DNA from: Kribbella antibiotica
GTDB taxonomy: Bacteria; Actinomycetota; Actinomycetes; Propionibacteriales; Kribbellaceae
NCBI RefSeq assembly: GCF_004349055.1
Contig: NZ_SMKX01000035.1
Location: 1 to 64,000 of the forward strand
DNA: 64,000 bases
Reading direction: 5' to 3'
Shown here: piece after piece, positions 23,972-32,880 of the stretch
How the letters are laid out: every line of letters starts with the position of its first letter
How positions within the stretch are numbered: position 1 is the first letter of the stretch
The notes under the pieces: model-generated
The model's database searches: none
Seen by the model: the letters and a program-made list of their open reading frames with translations, nothing else
Told to the model about the DNA's origin: nothing
Program-made: the position numbers and the translations under genes

Positions 23972-25432
23972 TTACCGCGGTGACTCGGCCAATTCGATGC
24001 CGATCGCGACGACGCCGAGCGCCTCTCGTTCGGGGGGATAGATCTGGCGGATATTGGCGAGCTGTTCCTCGCGGGTGGCGAGAGGATTGACCGAGGCTAC
24101 CGACTCGGAGTCGAACATCGCCTCGAAGTCGATGTACCGGGCCACCCTGGTGACGCGGGTCAAGACCTCCTGGCCTTGGCAGCGGAACCGGATCAGGGAG
24201 CCGGGTTTGATGTTCTTACGGCTGGAGTCATTGACCCGGATCTCGGTGGTCTTACGCCCGGTGGCGATCAGGTCGAAGTACCGCTTGTAGATGCCCATCT
24301 CGTGGGCGCGGATCAGCGGTTCGGTGGGTCGTGCGGTCATCAACCGGCCTAGCTCCTTGACGGTGAACGATCGGAAGAAGTGCTTGGGGTCTCCCAGGAG
24401 CTCTGACACCAGCCAGACGAGCGCGTCGACGTAGTTGTCGATGGTGCCGGGCCAGGCGGTCGTGTCGAGCATCCACGGTTCGACGTCAGCGGGAAGAACG
24501 CCGCGGCCGTGTTCACGTAGCAGCGACTTGGACAGCTTCGCGCCGGTCGGAGCCAGGACCTGCGGCGTGAACACCCGGATCGGCATCTGCCGCGCGGGAG
24601 TTCCGAGCGCACCGAGAGCGCCGTCAACGAGCTGGCACCCGAAGGCCCAGTCCCCGCCCTTCATCATCACCTGCAGCGTCGATTCATCGCGGCCACCGGC
24701 GCGCTCTTTGACGAGGTTGCGGTACAGGGTGGCCAGGTCGAGGTAAGGCTGGTCGTCCTCGGGGTCGACGTGGGCCTCGTAGGCGCCGTGGTCGAAGCAC
24801 ACTGCGGTGAAGGTGGCTCCGTCCTCGTCGAGGCGGGCAAGCTTCGTCCGGTCGGCGCGCTTTTGCGCCCAGCCGCACTGCGGACACGGGATCCGGACGT
24901 GGACGGTTCCGTGCGAGGGAGCCAGCCACCAACGGATGTCCTCAAGGTGTTCCAGCGACCGCAGGAACTCGGCCCGGAACGCGGGAGTGGCCTGCTGGTC
25001 GGTGTAGGTCTCGACGGCATAGACGGTGTCGGTGGCTTGCGAGACCGAGTTGAAGAAGGCCCGGTAGTAGGTCCCGATCAGGGCGCCGATCTGGTCCTTG
25101 CCGAGGGCATGGAAATAGGTCTGCTGGTAGGCGGTGTGGGTCTCGGGATCGAGGACGACGTCGTACGGAGCGTTGTCCAGTGCCCCGAAACGCACGCTGG
25201 TGTCGATGGAGAACTCCCGCCGGGCCAGCTTCGCCAACAGGAACGCCGACGTCTGCACGAGATTCGTTCCCAGATGCGGAGCTCCGTTGATCTGGGTACC
25301 GACCACGAACTCGATCCGAGCCGGACGATTGGCCAGCACTCGCGGCCGGAGCAGGTCGATCGATCGCAGCAGTGCGTTGGCCAGCACGCTATTTGGCGAT
25401 AGCAGCAGCGACGTCTCGGACGAAGTCATCAT
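23972..25432 (-). CDS. Class I aminoacyl-tRNA-synthetase-like protein fused to an ASCH domain
   Basis: 486 residues. Residues ~40-370 form a class I synthetase-like Rossmann core: HIGH-type motif in INGAPHLGTNLV (52-56) and KMSKS-type motif KLSKS at 299-303. A CPQC knuckle (183-186) with Cys212 resembles the zinc insert of LysRS-I. The anticodon-binding domain is absent; residues ~380-484 are an ASCH domain instead (EMGIYKRYFDLIATGRKTTEIRV, KPGSLIRFRCQGQEVLTRVTRV). It could charge or modify an RNA or form aminoacyl-adenylates. Third gene of a tight operon, 3 nt after the ATPase gene, with GAGGAG in its tail as ribosome site. Confidence 0.82.
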   Translation of the reverse strand: MMTSSETSLLLSPNSVLANALLRSIDLLRPRVLANRPARIEFVVGTQINGAPHLGTNLVQTSAFLLAKLARREFSIDTSVRFGALDNAPYDVVLDPETHTAYQQTYFHALGKDQIGALIGTYYRAFFNSVSQATDTVYAVETYTDQQATPAFRAEFLRSLEHLEDIRWWLAPSHGTVHVRIPCPQCGWAQKRADRTKLARLDEDGATFTAVCFDHGAYEAHVDPEDDQPYLDLATLYRNLVKERAGGRDESTLQVMMKGGDWAFGCQLVDGALGALGTPARQMPIRVFTPQVLAPTGAKLSKSLLREHGRGVLPADVEPWMLDTTAWPGTIDNYVDALVWLVSELLGDPKHFFRSFTVKELGRLMTARPTEPLIRAHEMGIYKRYFDLIATGRKTTEIRVNDSSRKNIKPGSLIRFRCQGQEVLTRVTRVARYIDFEAMFDSESVASVNPLATREEQLANIRQIYPPEREALGVVAIGIELAESPR

Positions 25433-25435
25433 CGA

Positions 25436-26038
25436 TCACGCTCCTCGGCTGGGGCGGGGCAGACGCAGGTTGGAGCAGATGAAGTCGAGGCGCGCGATCG
25501 CGGAGTCGGCCGCGACGAAGACCGGCTCGTAGCCGGCGTCGTAGTAGCCCTGAACGATCAACTCGTGCACCCGGCGGATCTCGCGGTCTTTGGCCCACAC
25601 GACGTCGTCGGCATCCTCGAACCGGTCAAGAGGATCCAGAACGAAGACGACGTCGTATCGATAGGCCCTCGTCGCCGTCTCCAGTTCGCTGGTCGGGCGC
25701 AGACCGAAGAATCCTTCCCAGCCGTAGCCGTCCGGGATGCCGCGGTTGTAGAAGCGGATCCCGTGTGCGTGAGCCTCGTACTCGGCGATGAACGCTTCGA
25801 GGACCTCGAGCGAATACTCACGCCGGTCCTCTCTGCGCAGGTGCCGGCCGAGACGTTCGCGGTGCTTGCGGTAGATCTCCCGGCCTGGCTCCTGAACCAT
25901 GCAGGGGATCCCGGCCGCGTGTACCGCCTCGATCAGATCGTCCTTGCCCGATGATGGTCCGCCGGTGATGACGTAGCGGCGCGGTTCACCGTCGGCCGCT
26001 TTCGCAAGCGCGTCCGCCAGGTCAGGGTTGGTGGTCAC
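25436..26038 (-). CDS. AAA_28-like P-loop ATPase/kinase with altered Walker A
   Basis: 200 residues. Walker A region is VITGGPSSGKDDLIEAV, where the Ser/Thr after the Lys is Asp. Then MVQEPGREIYRKH, FYNRGIPDGYGWEGFFG (substrate region), YDVVFVLDPLDRFEDADDVVWAKDREIRRVHELIVQGYY. This order is that of AAA_28 (NadR/Ttd14-like) kinases. The GTG at 26038 overlaps the upstream stop by 4 nt (GTGA); the downstream synthetase-like gene starts 3 nt after its stop. So it is the middle member of a coupled three-gene operon. Confidence 0.84.
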   Translation of the reverse strand: MTTNPDLADALAKAADGEPRRYVITGGPSSGKDDLIEAVHAAGIPCMVQEPGREIYRKHRERLGRHLRREDRREYSLEVLEAFIAEYEAHAHGIRFYNRGIPDGYGWEGFFGLRPTSELETATRAYRYDVVFVLDPLDRFEDADDVVWAKDREIRRVHELIVQGYYDAGYEPVFVAADSAIARLDFICSNLRLPRPSRGA

Positions 26039-26922
26039 GCAATGAGTCCTTCCACGTCGGTAGGTGGTGGCGGCTGAAAGCCCCCGTTCCAGGCGGTGCT
26101 GAGCTCTGTTTCGCCGTGCAGGTCGGCGATGAACTGTTCCCGTGTCGCTTCGCCGCCCTGTGTCGCGGCCACGAGCCGGTCCACCTGCTCGGTAGTCAGG
26201 GTCGGCGTCCAGCCGGCGAGCGCGACCAGGTCGTCGGGTGACTGGTCGGTCGCGAATCCGGATGTGTAGGTGAGTGCCTCGGCGCGGGCCGTCGACCAGC
26301 GCCAGGCGGCAGTCACGGCAGCCCGGCCGATCTCGGAATGGCCAGACTCCAAGCTGACCAGACGGTCGACCGTGAGCAGGGCTGCCCGCGCCGCATAGAT
26401 CGCAGCCCACAGCCGGGCCAGGTGGACCTCGGCCTCGGCGACTTCCCATGCGAACGGGTCGGGCACGATCGACTCGCGACCAGCCGGCGTGGGGAGCCGG
26501 GGGGCGATCAGGGTCGGGCGGATGAACCGCTCGGCGTCGGTGAGCAGTTCGGCGGCGACCATCTCGATCAACTTGGGTTCGACCCGTTTGCGGAAGTGAT
26601 GCACCTCGTGGCCTGCCAGTTCGGCGGCCAACTCACGCCGCGACGTCAGGTTGAGACCTTGTGCTGCCGGCGGCAGACCAAAGAGGGCTCTGACGGGTAT
26701 GGCGTAACGGGCGTTTGGGAAACGAGCCAACAGGCCGCGTAGTACGCCGTTGAGTGCCGCGGTCCGGCTCACGCTGTCTCCGGGATCGCTCGCCCTGGCG
26801 GCAACGCCGTGCAGTTCCAGCAAAGGCGCAACAGTGCTGCCCGGCGCAACTGGAAGGCCTTGCCGCAGCAGGCCACGAACCGCAGCCACGACATCGGCTG
26901 CCACTGGGCTTTTTGTGGGCAT
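26035..26922 (-). CDS. Unknown helical protein, first gene of the synthetase-like operon
   Basis: 295 residues, family not recognised with certainty. The segment FGLPPAAQGLNLTSRRELAAELAGHEVHHFRKRVEPKLIEMVAAELL looks like a predicted winged-helix region found at the start of many actinobacterial conflict-type or signalling operons (GLxLxxRRxxAAxxLG...FRxxxEPxLL). The remainder is Ala-rich helices and a Pro-rich tail (FQPPPPTDVE). No enzyme motif seen. It leads the operon and overlaps the ATPase gene by 4 nt, so it may be a sensor or adaptor for the two catalytic proteins. Confidence 0.75.
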   Translation of the reverse strand: MPTKSPVAADVVAAVRGLLRQGLPVAPGSTVAPLLELHGVAARASDPGDSVSRTAALNGVLRGLLARFPNARYAIPVRALFGLPPAAQGLNLTSRRELAAELAGHEVHHFRKRVEPKLIEMVAAELLTDAERFIRPTLIAPRLPTPAGRESIVPDPFAWEVAEAEVHLARLWAAIYAARAALLTVDRLVSLESGHSEIGRAAVTAAWRWSTARAEALTYTSGFATDQSPDDLVALAGWTPTLTTEQVDRLVAATQGGEATREQFIADLHGETELSTAWNGGFQPPPPTDVEGLIA

Positions 26923-27039
26923 AGCAGCAGTGAATCACGATGCCCAGGAAAAGCCCAGTCCCTACCCTCAGCGCGAGCGGCAGGATCGGGCATCGACAAT
27001 GTTGTGGGCTCGATTCCCGGATCTGCCCGACTCAAGCAG

Positions 27040-27606
27040 TCAGGCCTGGTCCGCCTGGTGCCCACGCCGCGCGTCCCGGTCGAAGATGCCGAGGATCTCG
27101 CACGGTCCACCCTCGGCGCCGATCTCGTGCGGCAGCATCGTGGGGAACTCCGCCGACTGATTCGTCTCCACCCGGAACCGCCGATTACCCAGCATCAGCA
27201 CCGCGGTCCCCGACAGTACGACGAACCATTCGCGCCCCGGATGCGCCCGCATCCGCGACAGGTTCTCCGGCGGGGGATCGGTCAGCCGGCGCCGAACCAC
27301 CGTGATCCCCGGATCGGCCTTGACCAGCCACCGCATCACGCCGTGAGCCCCATCGATCATCGGGCTCGAAATCACGTCATCGGTCGCGGTCTCGACCAGC
27401 TGGTCGAGCGAGGTGTCGAGGGCCCGGGCCAGTGTCACCAGTTGATCCAGCGCGAGCCGCCGTTGACCGTTCTCGATCCGGCTCAGCGACGACGCACTCA
27501 ACCGTGCCCGGGTCGCCAACTCGTCCAGCGACCACCCCTGCGCAACCCGCAAAGCCCGGATGCGTTTGCGTACCAGGCTGTCCAGCTCACCATCATCTTG
27601 CGTCAT
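27040..27606 (-). CDS. XRE-family regulator with cupin domain
   Basis: 188 residues. N-terminal HTH: LVRKRIRALRVAQGWSLDELATRARLSASSLSRIENGQRRLALDQL; C-terminal cupin barrel: MRAHPGREWFVVLSGTAVLMLGNRRFRVETNQSAEFPTMLPHEIGA, with His and Glu suited to ligand or metal binding. Such XRE-cupin proteins repress adjacent efflux or catabolic genes. A TACAGT hexamer with 7 nt spacing marks ATG 27606 as a leaderless start. Divergent from the MFS exporter at 27683, which it probably controls. Confidence 0.9.
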   Translation of the reverse strand: MTQDDGELDSLVRKRIRALRVAQGWSLDELATRARLSASSLSRIENGQRRLALDQLVTLARALDTSLDQLVETATDDVISSPMIDGAHGVMRWLVKADPGITVVRRRLTDPPPENLSRMRAHPGREWFVVLSGTAVLMLGNRRFRVETNQSAEFPTMLPHEIGAEGGPCEILGIFDRDARRGHQADQA

Positions 27607-27613
27607 ACGCATA

Positions 27614-27619
27614 ACTGTA
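27614..27619 (-). promoter_or_regulatory. Leaderless -10 hexamer TACAGT
   Basis: TACAGT on the minus strand, 7 nt before the ATG at 27606. Confidence 0.5.
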
Positions 27620-27682
27620 TGCCTATCCCGCAATACCCGCTTACGGTCGGACTCGTTCAGTCAGTTAGCGCGAGAGGACCCC

Positions 27683-29230
27683 ATGAGTACGTCGCAAGCT
27701 CTGCCCACCACGTCGTCCGGCCCGATCGAACCGGATGCCCGCCGGCGCCGCTCGATCCTGATCGCGGTCTGCATCGCGCTGATGGCGGTCATCTCCTCGG
27801 TGACCGGCCTGAACGTCGCCCAGCCCGACCTCGCCCTGGCCTTCGGCGCCTCGCAGAGCACTGTCCTGTGGATCATCAACAGCTACACCCTCACCCTGGC
27901 CGCCCTGCTGCTGACCCTCGGCGCGGTCGGCGACCGCTGGGGACGCAAAACCGTCCTGCTGATCGGCCTGGTCATCTTCGGCGCTGCGAACCTCATCGGG
28001 GGCGTGGCCCAGTCGGCCGAGGTGATGCTCGGCGCCCGCGTCCTCAGCGGCATCGGCGCCGCGATGATCATGCCGGTCACCCTCGCCGTCATCACCTCGA
28101 CGTTCCCGGCGAAAGAGCGCGGTCGCGCGATCGGCGTCTGGACCGGAGTCGCCGGAGGCGGCGGCATCCTCGGTATGTTCCTGTCGGCGGCACTCGTCGA
28201 CGTCGCGAACTGGCGCTACCTCTTCATCCTGCCGATCGCCCTCGTTCTGGTTGCGATCGCGATGGCGCTGCGCTCGGTCCCCAACTCGCGCACCGGCTCA
28301 GCCGCAGCCTTCGACATCGTCGGCGCACTGACCTCGATCGTGGCCGTCGTCGGACTCGTCTTCTTCCTCCAAGAAGGACCCGAGCAGGGCTGGTCCGCAC
28401 CGGCAACACTCAGCAGCCTGGTCGTCGGCCTCGCAGCCGTCGCCGGATTCGTCGCCTGGGAACTCCGCCACCCGGCACCACTGCTCCCCGTCCGGCTGTT
28501 CAAAGAGCGCGGTCTCGCGAGCGGGTCCGTCGTACTGCTGGTCGTCTTCGGAGTCCAGGCCGGCATCTTCGTCATGCTCTACCCCTACTTCCAGACCGTT
28601 CTCGGCTGGTCCGGCCTGCTCTCCACCGCGGGCCTGATGCCGATGGCGCTGCTCATGATGGTTGCCTCCGGCATCAGTCCGCGGCTGACCGAACGCATCG
28701 GCACCCGCGCTTCCATGATCACCGGCATCACACTGGCCGCCGCCGGCCTGGGACTGCTCGCCGTACTGGTCTCGGTCGACGGAGGCTATCTCTGCATCCT
28801 GCCCGGTATGGCGGCCATGGGACTCGGCATGGGGATCGCGATGACACCGTCCACCGAGGTGATCACCGGCGCACTCCCACGTGAGCAGCAAGGCGTGGCC
28901 TCAGCACTCAACGACGTCACCCGCGAGTTCGGTACGGCGCTCGGTGTCGCACTGCTCGGCGCGTTGCTCACCGCGGGGTACCGCGCAGCGATCGGTCCCG
29001 CGCTGAACGGCGTACCGGCTCGGACGGCTGATGCTGCCAGGGAAGGGATCGCGAACGCGTTACACGCCCCGCAGATGACCCCGGAGCTGGTGGATGCTGC
29101 GAAGCAGGCCTTCGTCGACGGGTGGCAGACGTCGATGTGGGCAGGGATGGTTCTGATGGCTGCGGTCGCGGTCTTCGTGGTGACGCGCGGACCGAAGAAG
29201 ACCACGGTCGCCGTCGGTGATGACCGATAG
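27683..29230 (+). CDS. MFS transporter, DHA2-like 14-TM drug exporter
   Basis: 515 residues, ~14 hydrophobic helices. Motif A is LTLGAVGDRWGRKTVLL, motif C-like region GARVLSGIGAAMIMPVTLAVI with TFPAKERGRAIGVW, all typical of DHA2 proton-coupled multidrug exporters (EmrB/QacA type). ATG 27683 has AGAGGA 6 nt upstream. Divergent from the XRE-cupin regulator, so likely induced by the exported compound; substrate unknown. The end overlaps, in another frame, an alternative start of the next gene. Confidence 0.92.
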   Translation: MSTSQALPTTSSGPIEPDARRRRSILIAVCIALMAVISSVTGLNVAQPDLALAFGASQSTVLWIINSYTLTLAALLLTLGAVGDRWGRKTVLLIGLVIFGAANLIGGVAQSAEVMLGARVLSGIGAAMIMPVTLAVITSTFPAKERGRAIGVWTGVAGGGGILGMFLSAALVDVANWRYLFILPIALVLVAIAMALRSVPNSRTGSAAAFDIVGALTSIVAVVGLVFFLQEGPEQGWSAPATLSSLVVGLAAVAGFVAWELRHPAPLLPVRLFKERGLASGSVVLLVVFGVQAGIFVMLYPYFQTVLGWSGLLSTAGLMPMALLMMVASGISPRLTERIGTRASMITGITLAAAGLGLLAVLVSVDGGYLCILPGMAAMGLGMGIAMTPSTEVITGALPREQQGVASALNDVTREFGTALGVALLGALLTAGYRAAIGPALNGVPARTADAAREGIANALHAPQMTPELVDAAKQAFVDGWQTSMWAGMVLMAAVAVFVVTRGPKKTTVAVGDDR

Positions 29231-29267
29231 GCTGCTTGCCTCGGTTCTGGGGACTAGGGGGAGAACT

Positions 29268-30137
29268 TTGAGCACGATAGATCCGATGGCGGCCCGGCGC
29301 GCCAAGCGTGTGCAGCGGGCGGGCCGGCCGGGATTCCTGATCGGCGCGCTGATCGCCGGGGCCGTGCAGCTGGTTGCGGCGTTCGGTTTCGGCGTCGGGG
29401 CCGGCATGCTGTTCGACGAAATACGGGGCAGTTCGATCGACAGCTCCGGTCCGGGCCTGGAGAGCGTCCTGGGGATGGCGACGATCCCGGTCCTGATGAT
29501 GGGCGGCCTGCTCGGACTGTTCATCGCCGGTGCGACGGCCAGGTATCTCGTCGACGCCTATCGCGGCGGCGAGAAGCAGCCGGCCCTGCAGACGCCCCTC
29601 GCGTTCTGGGCGTTCGCCGGCGGCGTCGCGCTGGACGCCCGGAGCTGGAACGCACCACTCACCGGCGGGGAGACGTTCGATCCGGTCTTCAACGGCAACG
29701 AGAGCTGGAGCGGGTCGGGCGGGGTGATGGACCACGCGGACATCTGGTTCCCGGCACTCTTCGCCGTCATCGCCCTGCTCGTCACGCTCTTTGCCATCAG
29801 GCACAACCGTCGCCTGCGGCAGCAGGTCGCCGAGCGGAACCGGCTGCTCGCCGAGGGCCGCAAGGTCACCGGCCAGATCACCGACGTGACCGTGCGGACC
29901 TCGACGAACGACGACGGCCATCACTCCATCGTCGGCGCGGAGGTCATCGTGAAGTTCACCGATCTCCAGGGCACGGACCGTTGGGTCACCCGCACCGTCC
30001 AGGGGCGCGAGGCCGTGCCATCCCTGGGCGAGGCGCTCGTCCTGTTCGATCCCTTGCGTCCCGACGTGGTCGACGCGATCTTCGTCGCCTTCGTGCCTGA
30101 CCCGCTGCCCGGTGACTGGATCGGCACCGTCGCCTAG
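29268..30137 (+). CDS. Membrane protein with DUF3592-like C-terminus
   Basis: 289 residues from TTG 29268, which has a GGGGGAG site 4-5 nt upstream; an ATG at 29217 overlapping the MFS gene is the alternative. Hydrophobic spans: GFLIGALIAGAVQLVAAFGFGVGAGMLF, ATIPVLMMGGLLGLFIAGATARYL and WFPALFAVIALLVTLFAI. A short Gly/Asn-rich extracytoplasmic stretch and the C-terminal beta-rich part (VTGQITDVTVRTS...WVTRTVQGREAVPSLGEALVLFDPLRP) recall DUF3592 proteins. Function unknown. Ends at a bidirectional terminator. Confidence 0.72.
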   Translation: MSTIDPMAARRAKRVQRAGRPGFLIGALIAGAVQLVAAFGFGVGAGMLFDEIRGSSIDSSGPGLESVLGMATIPVLMMGGLLGLFIAGATARYLVDAYRGGEKQPALQTPLAFWAFAGGVALDARSWNAPLTGGETFDPVFNGNESWSGSGGVMDHADIWFPALFAVIALLVTLFAIRHNRRLRQQVAERNRLLAEGRKVTGQITDVTVRTSTNDDGHHSIVGAEVIVKFTDLQGTDRWVTRTVQGREAVPSLGEALVLFDPLRPDVVDAIFVAFVPDPLPGDWIGTVA

Positions 30138-30145
30138 ACGCGAGC

Positions 30146-30178
30146 GGCCCCTCCCGCCCTGGGTGGGCAAGAGGGGCC
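30146..30178. terminator. Bidirectional terminator
   Basis: GGCCCCTC pairs with GAGGGGCC (8 bp, perfect), with a second inner CCGCCC/GGGTGGGC pairing, between the convergent membrane-protein and protease genes. Confidence 0.75.
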
Positions 30179-30196
30179 GGTTCGGCTGGGACGGAA

Positions 30197-31399
30197 TCAG
30201 CCGAGCGTGAGGGTCACGCCGTAGTACTGGGCCGCGTCGACGACCGGCTGGTAGAACGAGTACGAGCCGGTGGCGTTGCCGCCCTGGTTGAAGCCACAGT
30301 CGTGACCGTCGTTCGGGCCGCCGGACGTCATGCCCTGGGCGGTGGTGCCGGAGATGTAGGCACCACCCGAGTCGCCGCCCTCGGTGCAGACGGTCGAACG
30401 GGCCAGACCGCTGGTCTGGGTGACGCTGCCACCCGCGCCGCCGTAGTTGACGGTCAGGTTGTACTGCGTGATCGTGCCGCAGGTCCAGCCCGTCGTGTTA
30501 CCGGCCTTGCAGATGGTCGAACCGACCGGAGCCTTCGACGAACCGGTGACCCGGGTGGTCTGGCCGTTGCGGTTGTCGATGTAGCCGCGGCCGACGTTGT
30601 TCGAGTCGATGTCCATCAGGCCCATGTCGACGCTCGGCGAGCCGGTCCGGAAGCGGCTGGCAACACCGACACCAAGCCGTACGGCGGAGCGGTTCTGCAC
30701 CATCGGGTTGCCCTCGACACAGTGACCCGCGCTGAGCATCACGTTGTCGCCGCCGTTGCGGGTGCCGGGGAAGCCGAGCGAGCAGTTCGTGCCCGGAACC
30801 AGGTCCATGATCTGGCCGCCGATCACGTCGGCCGTCATCGCCAGCGTGGTGTCGTTCGTGCTGACGTCGACACCCGGGATCGCCTTCAACTGCTTGACCA
30901 GGGCAACGGTCTTCGCCGACTGCTTGCCCGGCTGCAGGACGACCTGCAGCTTGTCGGTCGGCAGATCGGCGCCGATCGACTGAACCTGCAGCGAGCCCGA
31001 CTTGTCGGCCAGCGCCTGAACCTGGGTCTGCAGCTTGGTCAGTGCCTTCTCGCCACGGGCAACGGTCCGCGGGGACAGGCCGTTCGCACGAGCGGTCTGA
31101 GCAGCCTTGGCCGAGTGCACGTTCACGACGAGCTGCCGGTCGGCGTTGAAGAACGCACCGTCGAGCTGGCCCTTGGCGGTCTCGAACGAAGCAGCCTTGG
31201 TGTGCTCACCATCGAGCCGAACCTTCGCCTCGGCCGGGCTGACACCCCAGCTCTTGCCGAGGACGTCGTACACACCGTCTGCAGGCGACGGGGTCGGCGC
31301 ACTAGTTGCCGTCTGCATCGGTGCCAGGGCGGCGGCACCGAGCCCGAGGGCGAGAACTGCACCAGTAAGGGACTTGCGGGGGCGGGGTGGGAAACGCAT
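30197..31399 (-). CDS. Secreted S1 serine protease, streptogrisin/alpha-lytic type
   Basis: 400 residues. Signal peptide 1-33 (basic start, LTGAVLALGLGAAALAP core). Propeptide ~40-195 with the alpha-lytic protease prodomain pattern. Mature chymotrypsin-fold domain from ~ADVIGGQIMD: His226 in MLSAGHCVEG, Asp258 in SVDMGLMDI, Ser344 in EGGDSGGAY. Cysteine pairs 206/227, 297/307 and 338/368 match the streptogrisin disulfides. An extracellular protease that cuts itself free of the prodomain. Confidence 0.93.
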   Translation of the reverse strand: MRFPPRPRKSLTGAVLALGLGAAALAPMQTATSAPTPSPADGVYDVLGKSWGVSPAEAKVRLDGEHTKAASFETAKGQLDGAFFNADRQLVVNVHSAKAAQTARANGLSPRTVARGEKALTKLQTQVQALADKSGSLQVQSIGADLPTDKLQVVLQPGKQSAKTVALVKQLKAIPGVDVSTNDTTLAMTADVIGGQIMDLVPGTNCSLGFPGTRNGGDNVMLSAGHCVEGNPMVQNRSAVRLGVGVASRFRTGSPSVDMGLMDIDSNNVGRGYIDNRNGQTTRVTGSSKAPVGSTICKAGNTTGWTCGTITQYNLTVNYGGAGGSVTQTSGLARSTVCTEGGDSGGAYISGTTAQGMTSGGPNDGHDCGFNQGGNATGSYSFYQPVVDAAQYYGVTLTLG

Positions 31400-31663
31400 T
31401 GGTCACATCCGATTCCACTGGGGCGGCCAGCTGAATGTTTGGCCTCAAGGCCGCTGATTTTGGGAATCGTTGTCGGTAACGCCACGTCTTAACAAGCCTG
31501 CACGACGACGCACAGGGTCGCTCAAGGGCAAACCTTCGCTTCACTTTCCGTGGAGCACTCGTCGACCGAGGGTGAACAGCTGTTGAACAACCCAACCGTA
31601 GGGTCACCCCTCGCTCACAGTTCTGGTCTACCCGCCCGCCCAGCGTCTGTCAGGCTCAGTCCC

Positions 31664-32707
31664 ATGCATGGACGACGAGCTCTGGCTGCCCTCCTCGCAG
31701 CGCCGCTGCTGACACTGACCATCGGCAGTACCCCGGCACAGGCTGCCGGCGACCCGATGAAAGTCACCTTGAGCCGGACGAGCGTCGCGGTCGCCTCGCT
31801 CAACACCGTGCCGGTCACCGTGACGGTCGAGGGGTCATACACAGACCTCTCCGCCAGCAAGGACCTCTACGTCCAGTTCAAGCGGATCGGCGGCAGCGGT
31901 CCCTTGACCGAGCTGTCCTCGATGCCACTGGCGCTGGTCGACGGCGACGGCACTCCCGGCCTCTGGAAAGGCACCGTGAACGTGCCGTCCACGGCCAACG
32001 GAACGATCGAACCGGCCGTCATCGACGGCTACCGAATCTTCCCCGGCGAACCCCCGAACAGCCCGTCGCCGGTAGCCAACCCGCCCGTGCTGGTCGTGAA
32101 CGGCACCCACATCCCGAAGCTGACCTCGCTGCTGACGCCCAAGGTCGTGCCGTACGACAAGCCGTGGACGGTTCGGTACACCGTCACCGATTCACAGACC
32201 GGCAAACCGTACGGCTCCCGGATCAGGATGTGGTTCGGTTTCGAGGAATACTGCCTCGGCTCCGGACCCGGAAGCGGCTCGCCCGAATCCGTCCTGACCG
32301 ACATCAGCGGCAACTTCAGCCGGGCCTTCGCCGCGAACCGCAACGGCGACTGGACCAGCTGCGTGAACATCCCCGGCAAACCGGACGACATCGCCAGCCT
32401 CGAAACCCGCGTCCTTCGCCCCGCCGCCATCACCGCGACCCCCTCGAGGACCAGCGCCCCGGTCGGCACCCTCGTCCCCGTCAACGGCACCGTCATCAAC
32501 GGCTCCTACTGCCAGGTCGCCCTCCAACGCCTGTACGGCGCCTCCGCCTGGCGCACCATCGGCACCACCGCCGTCCGCACCAACGGCCGCTTCACCCTCA
32601 ACGCCCAACCGTCCGCCAAAGCCACCTTCACCTACCGCGCCTACCTCCGCCCCTGCGGCGACAAGGTCGCCGGCACCACCAAACCCTTCACCATCCGCGG
32701 CACCTAG
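31664..32707 (+). CDS. Secreted beta-sandwich protein of unknown function
   Basis: 347 residues from ATG 31664. Clear signal peptide (RRALAALLAAPLLTLTIGSTPAQAAG). The mature part is Thr/Val/Pro-rich with repeated Ig-like strands: VTLSRTSVAVASLNTVPVTVTV, then LTSLLTPKVVPYDKPWTVRYTV, then ITATPSRTSAPVGTLVPVNGTV, three modules of ~100 residues. Four or more Cys in the last two modules suggest disulfides. No catalytic motif; probably a cell-surface or extracellular binding protein. Confidence 0.8.
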   Translation: MHGRRALAALLAAPLLTLTIGSTPAQAAGDPMKVTLSRTSVAVASLNTVPVTVTVEGSYTDLSASKDLYVQFKRIGGSGPLTELSSMPLALVDGDGTPGLWKGTVNVPSTANGTIEPAVIDGYRIFPGEPPNSPSPVANPPVLVVNGTHIPKLTSLLTPKVVPYDKPWTVRYTVTDSQTGKPYGSRIRMWFGFEEYCLGSGPGSGSPESVLTDISGNFSRAFAANRNGDWTSCVNIPGKPDDIASLETRVLRPAAITATPSRTSAPVGTLVPVNGTVINGSYCQVALQRLYGASAWRTIGTTAVRTNGRFTLNAQPSAKATFTYRAYLRPCGDKVAGTTKPFTIRGT

Positions 32708-32880
32708 CCGAACGGTGCAAGCTCCGCAAGCGCCTCGATCCCGGCAGGACCTTGACGTGTTCCATCACACATATGCTCCTTCGGGCAGTTGGGCCGGGTA
32801 TGAAAGGGCACTCCGGCAGTGTTGTGACCAACAGGACGCCATTTTCCTTGGTCGTCCACCGCTCCCGAGAGGACTGCTCT

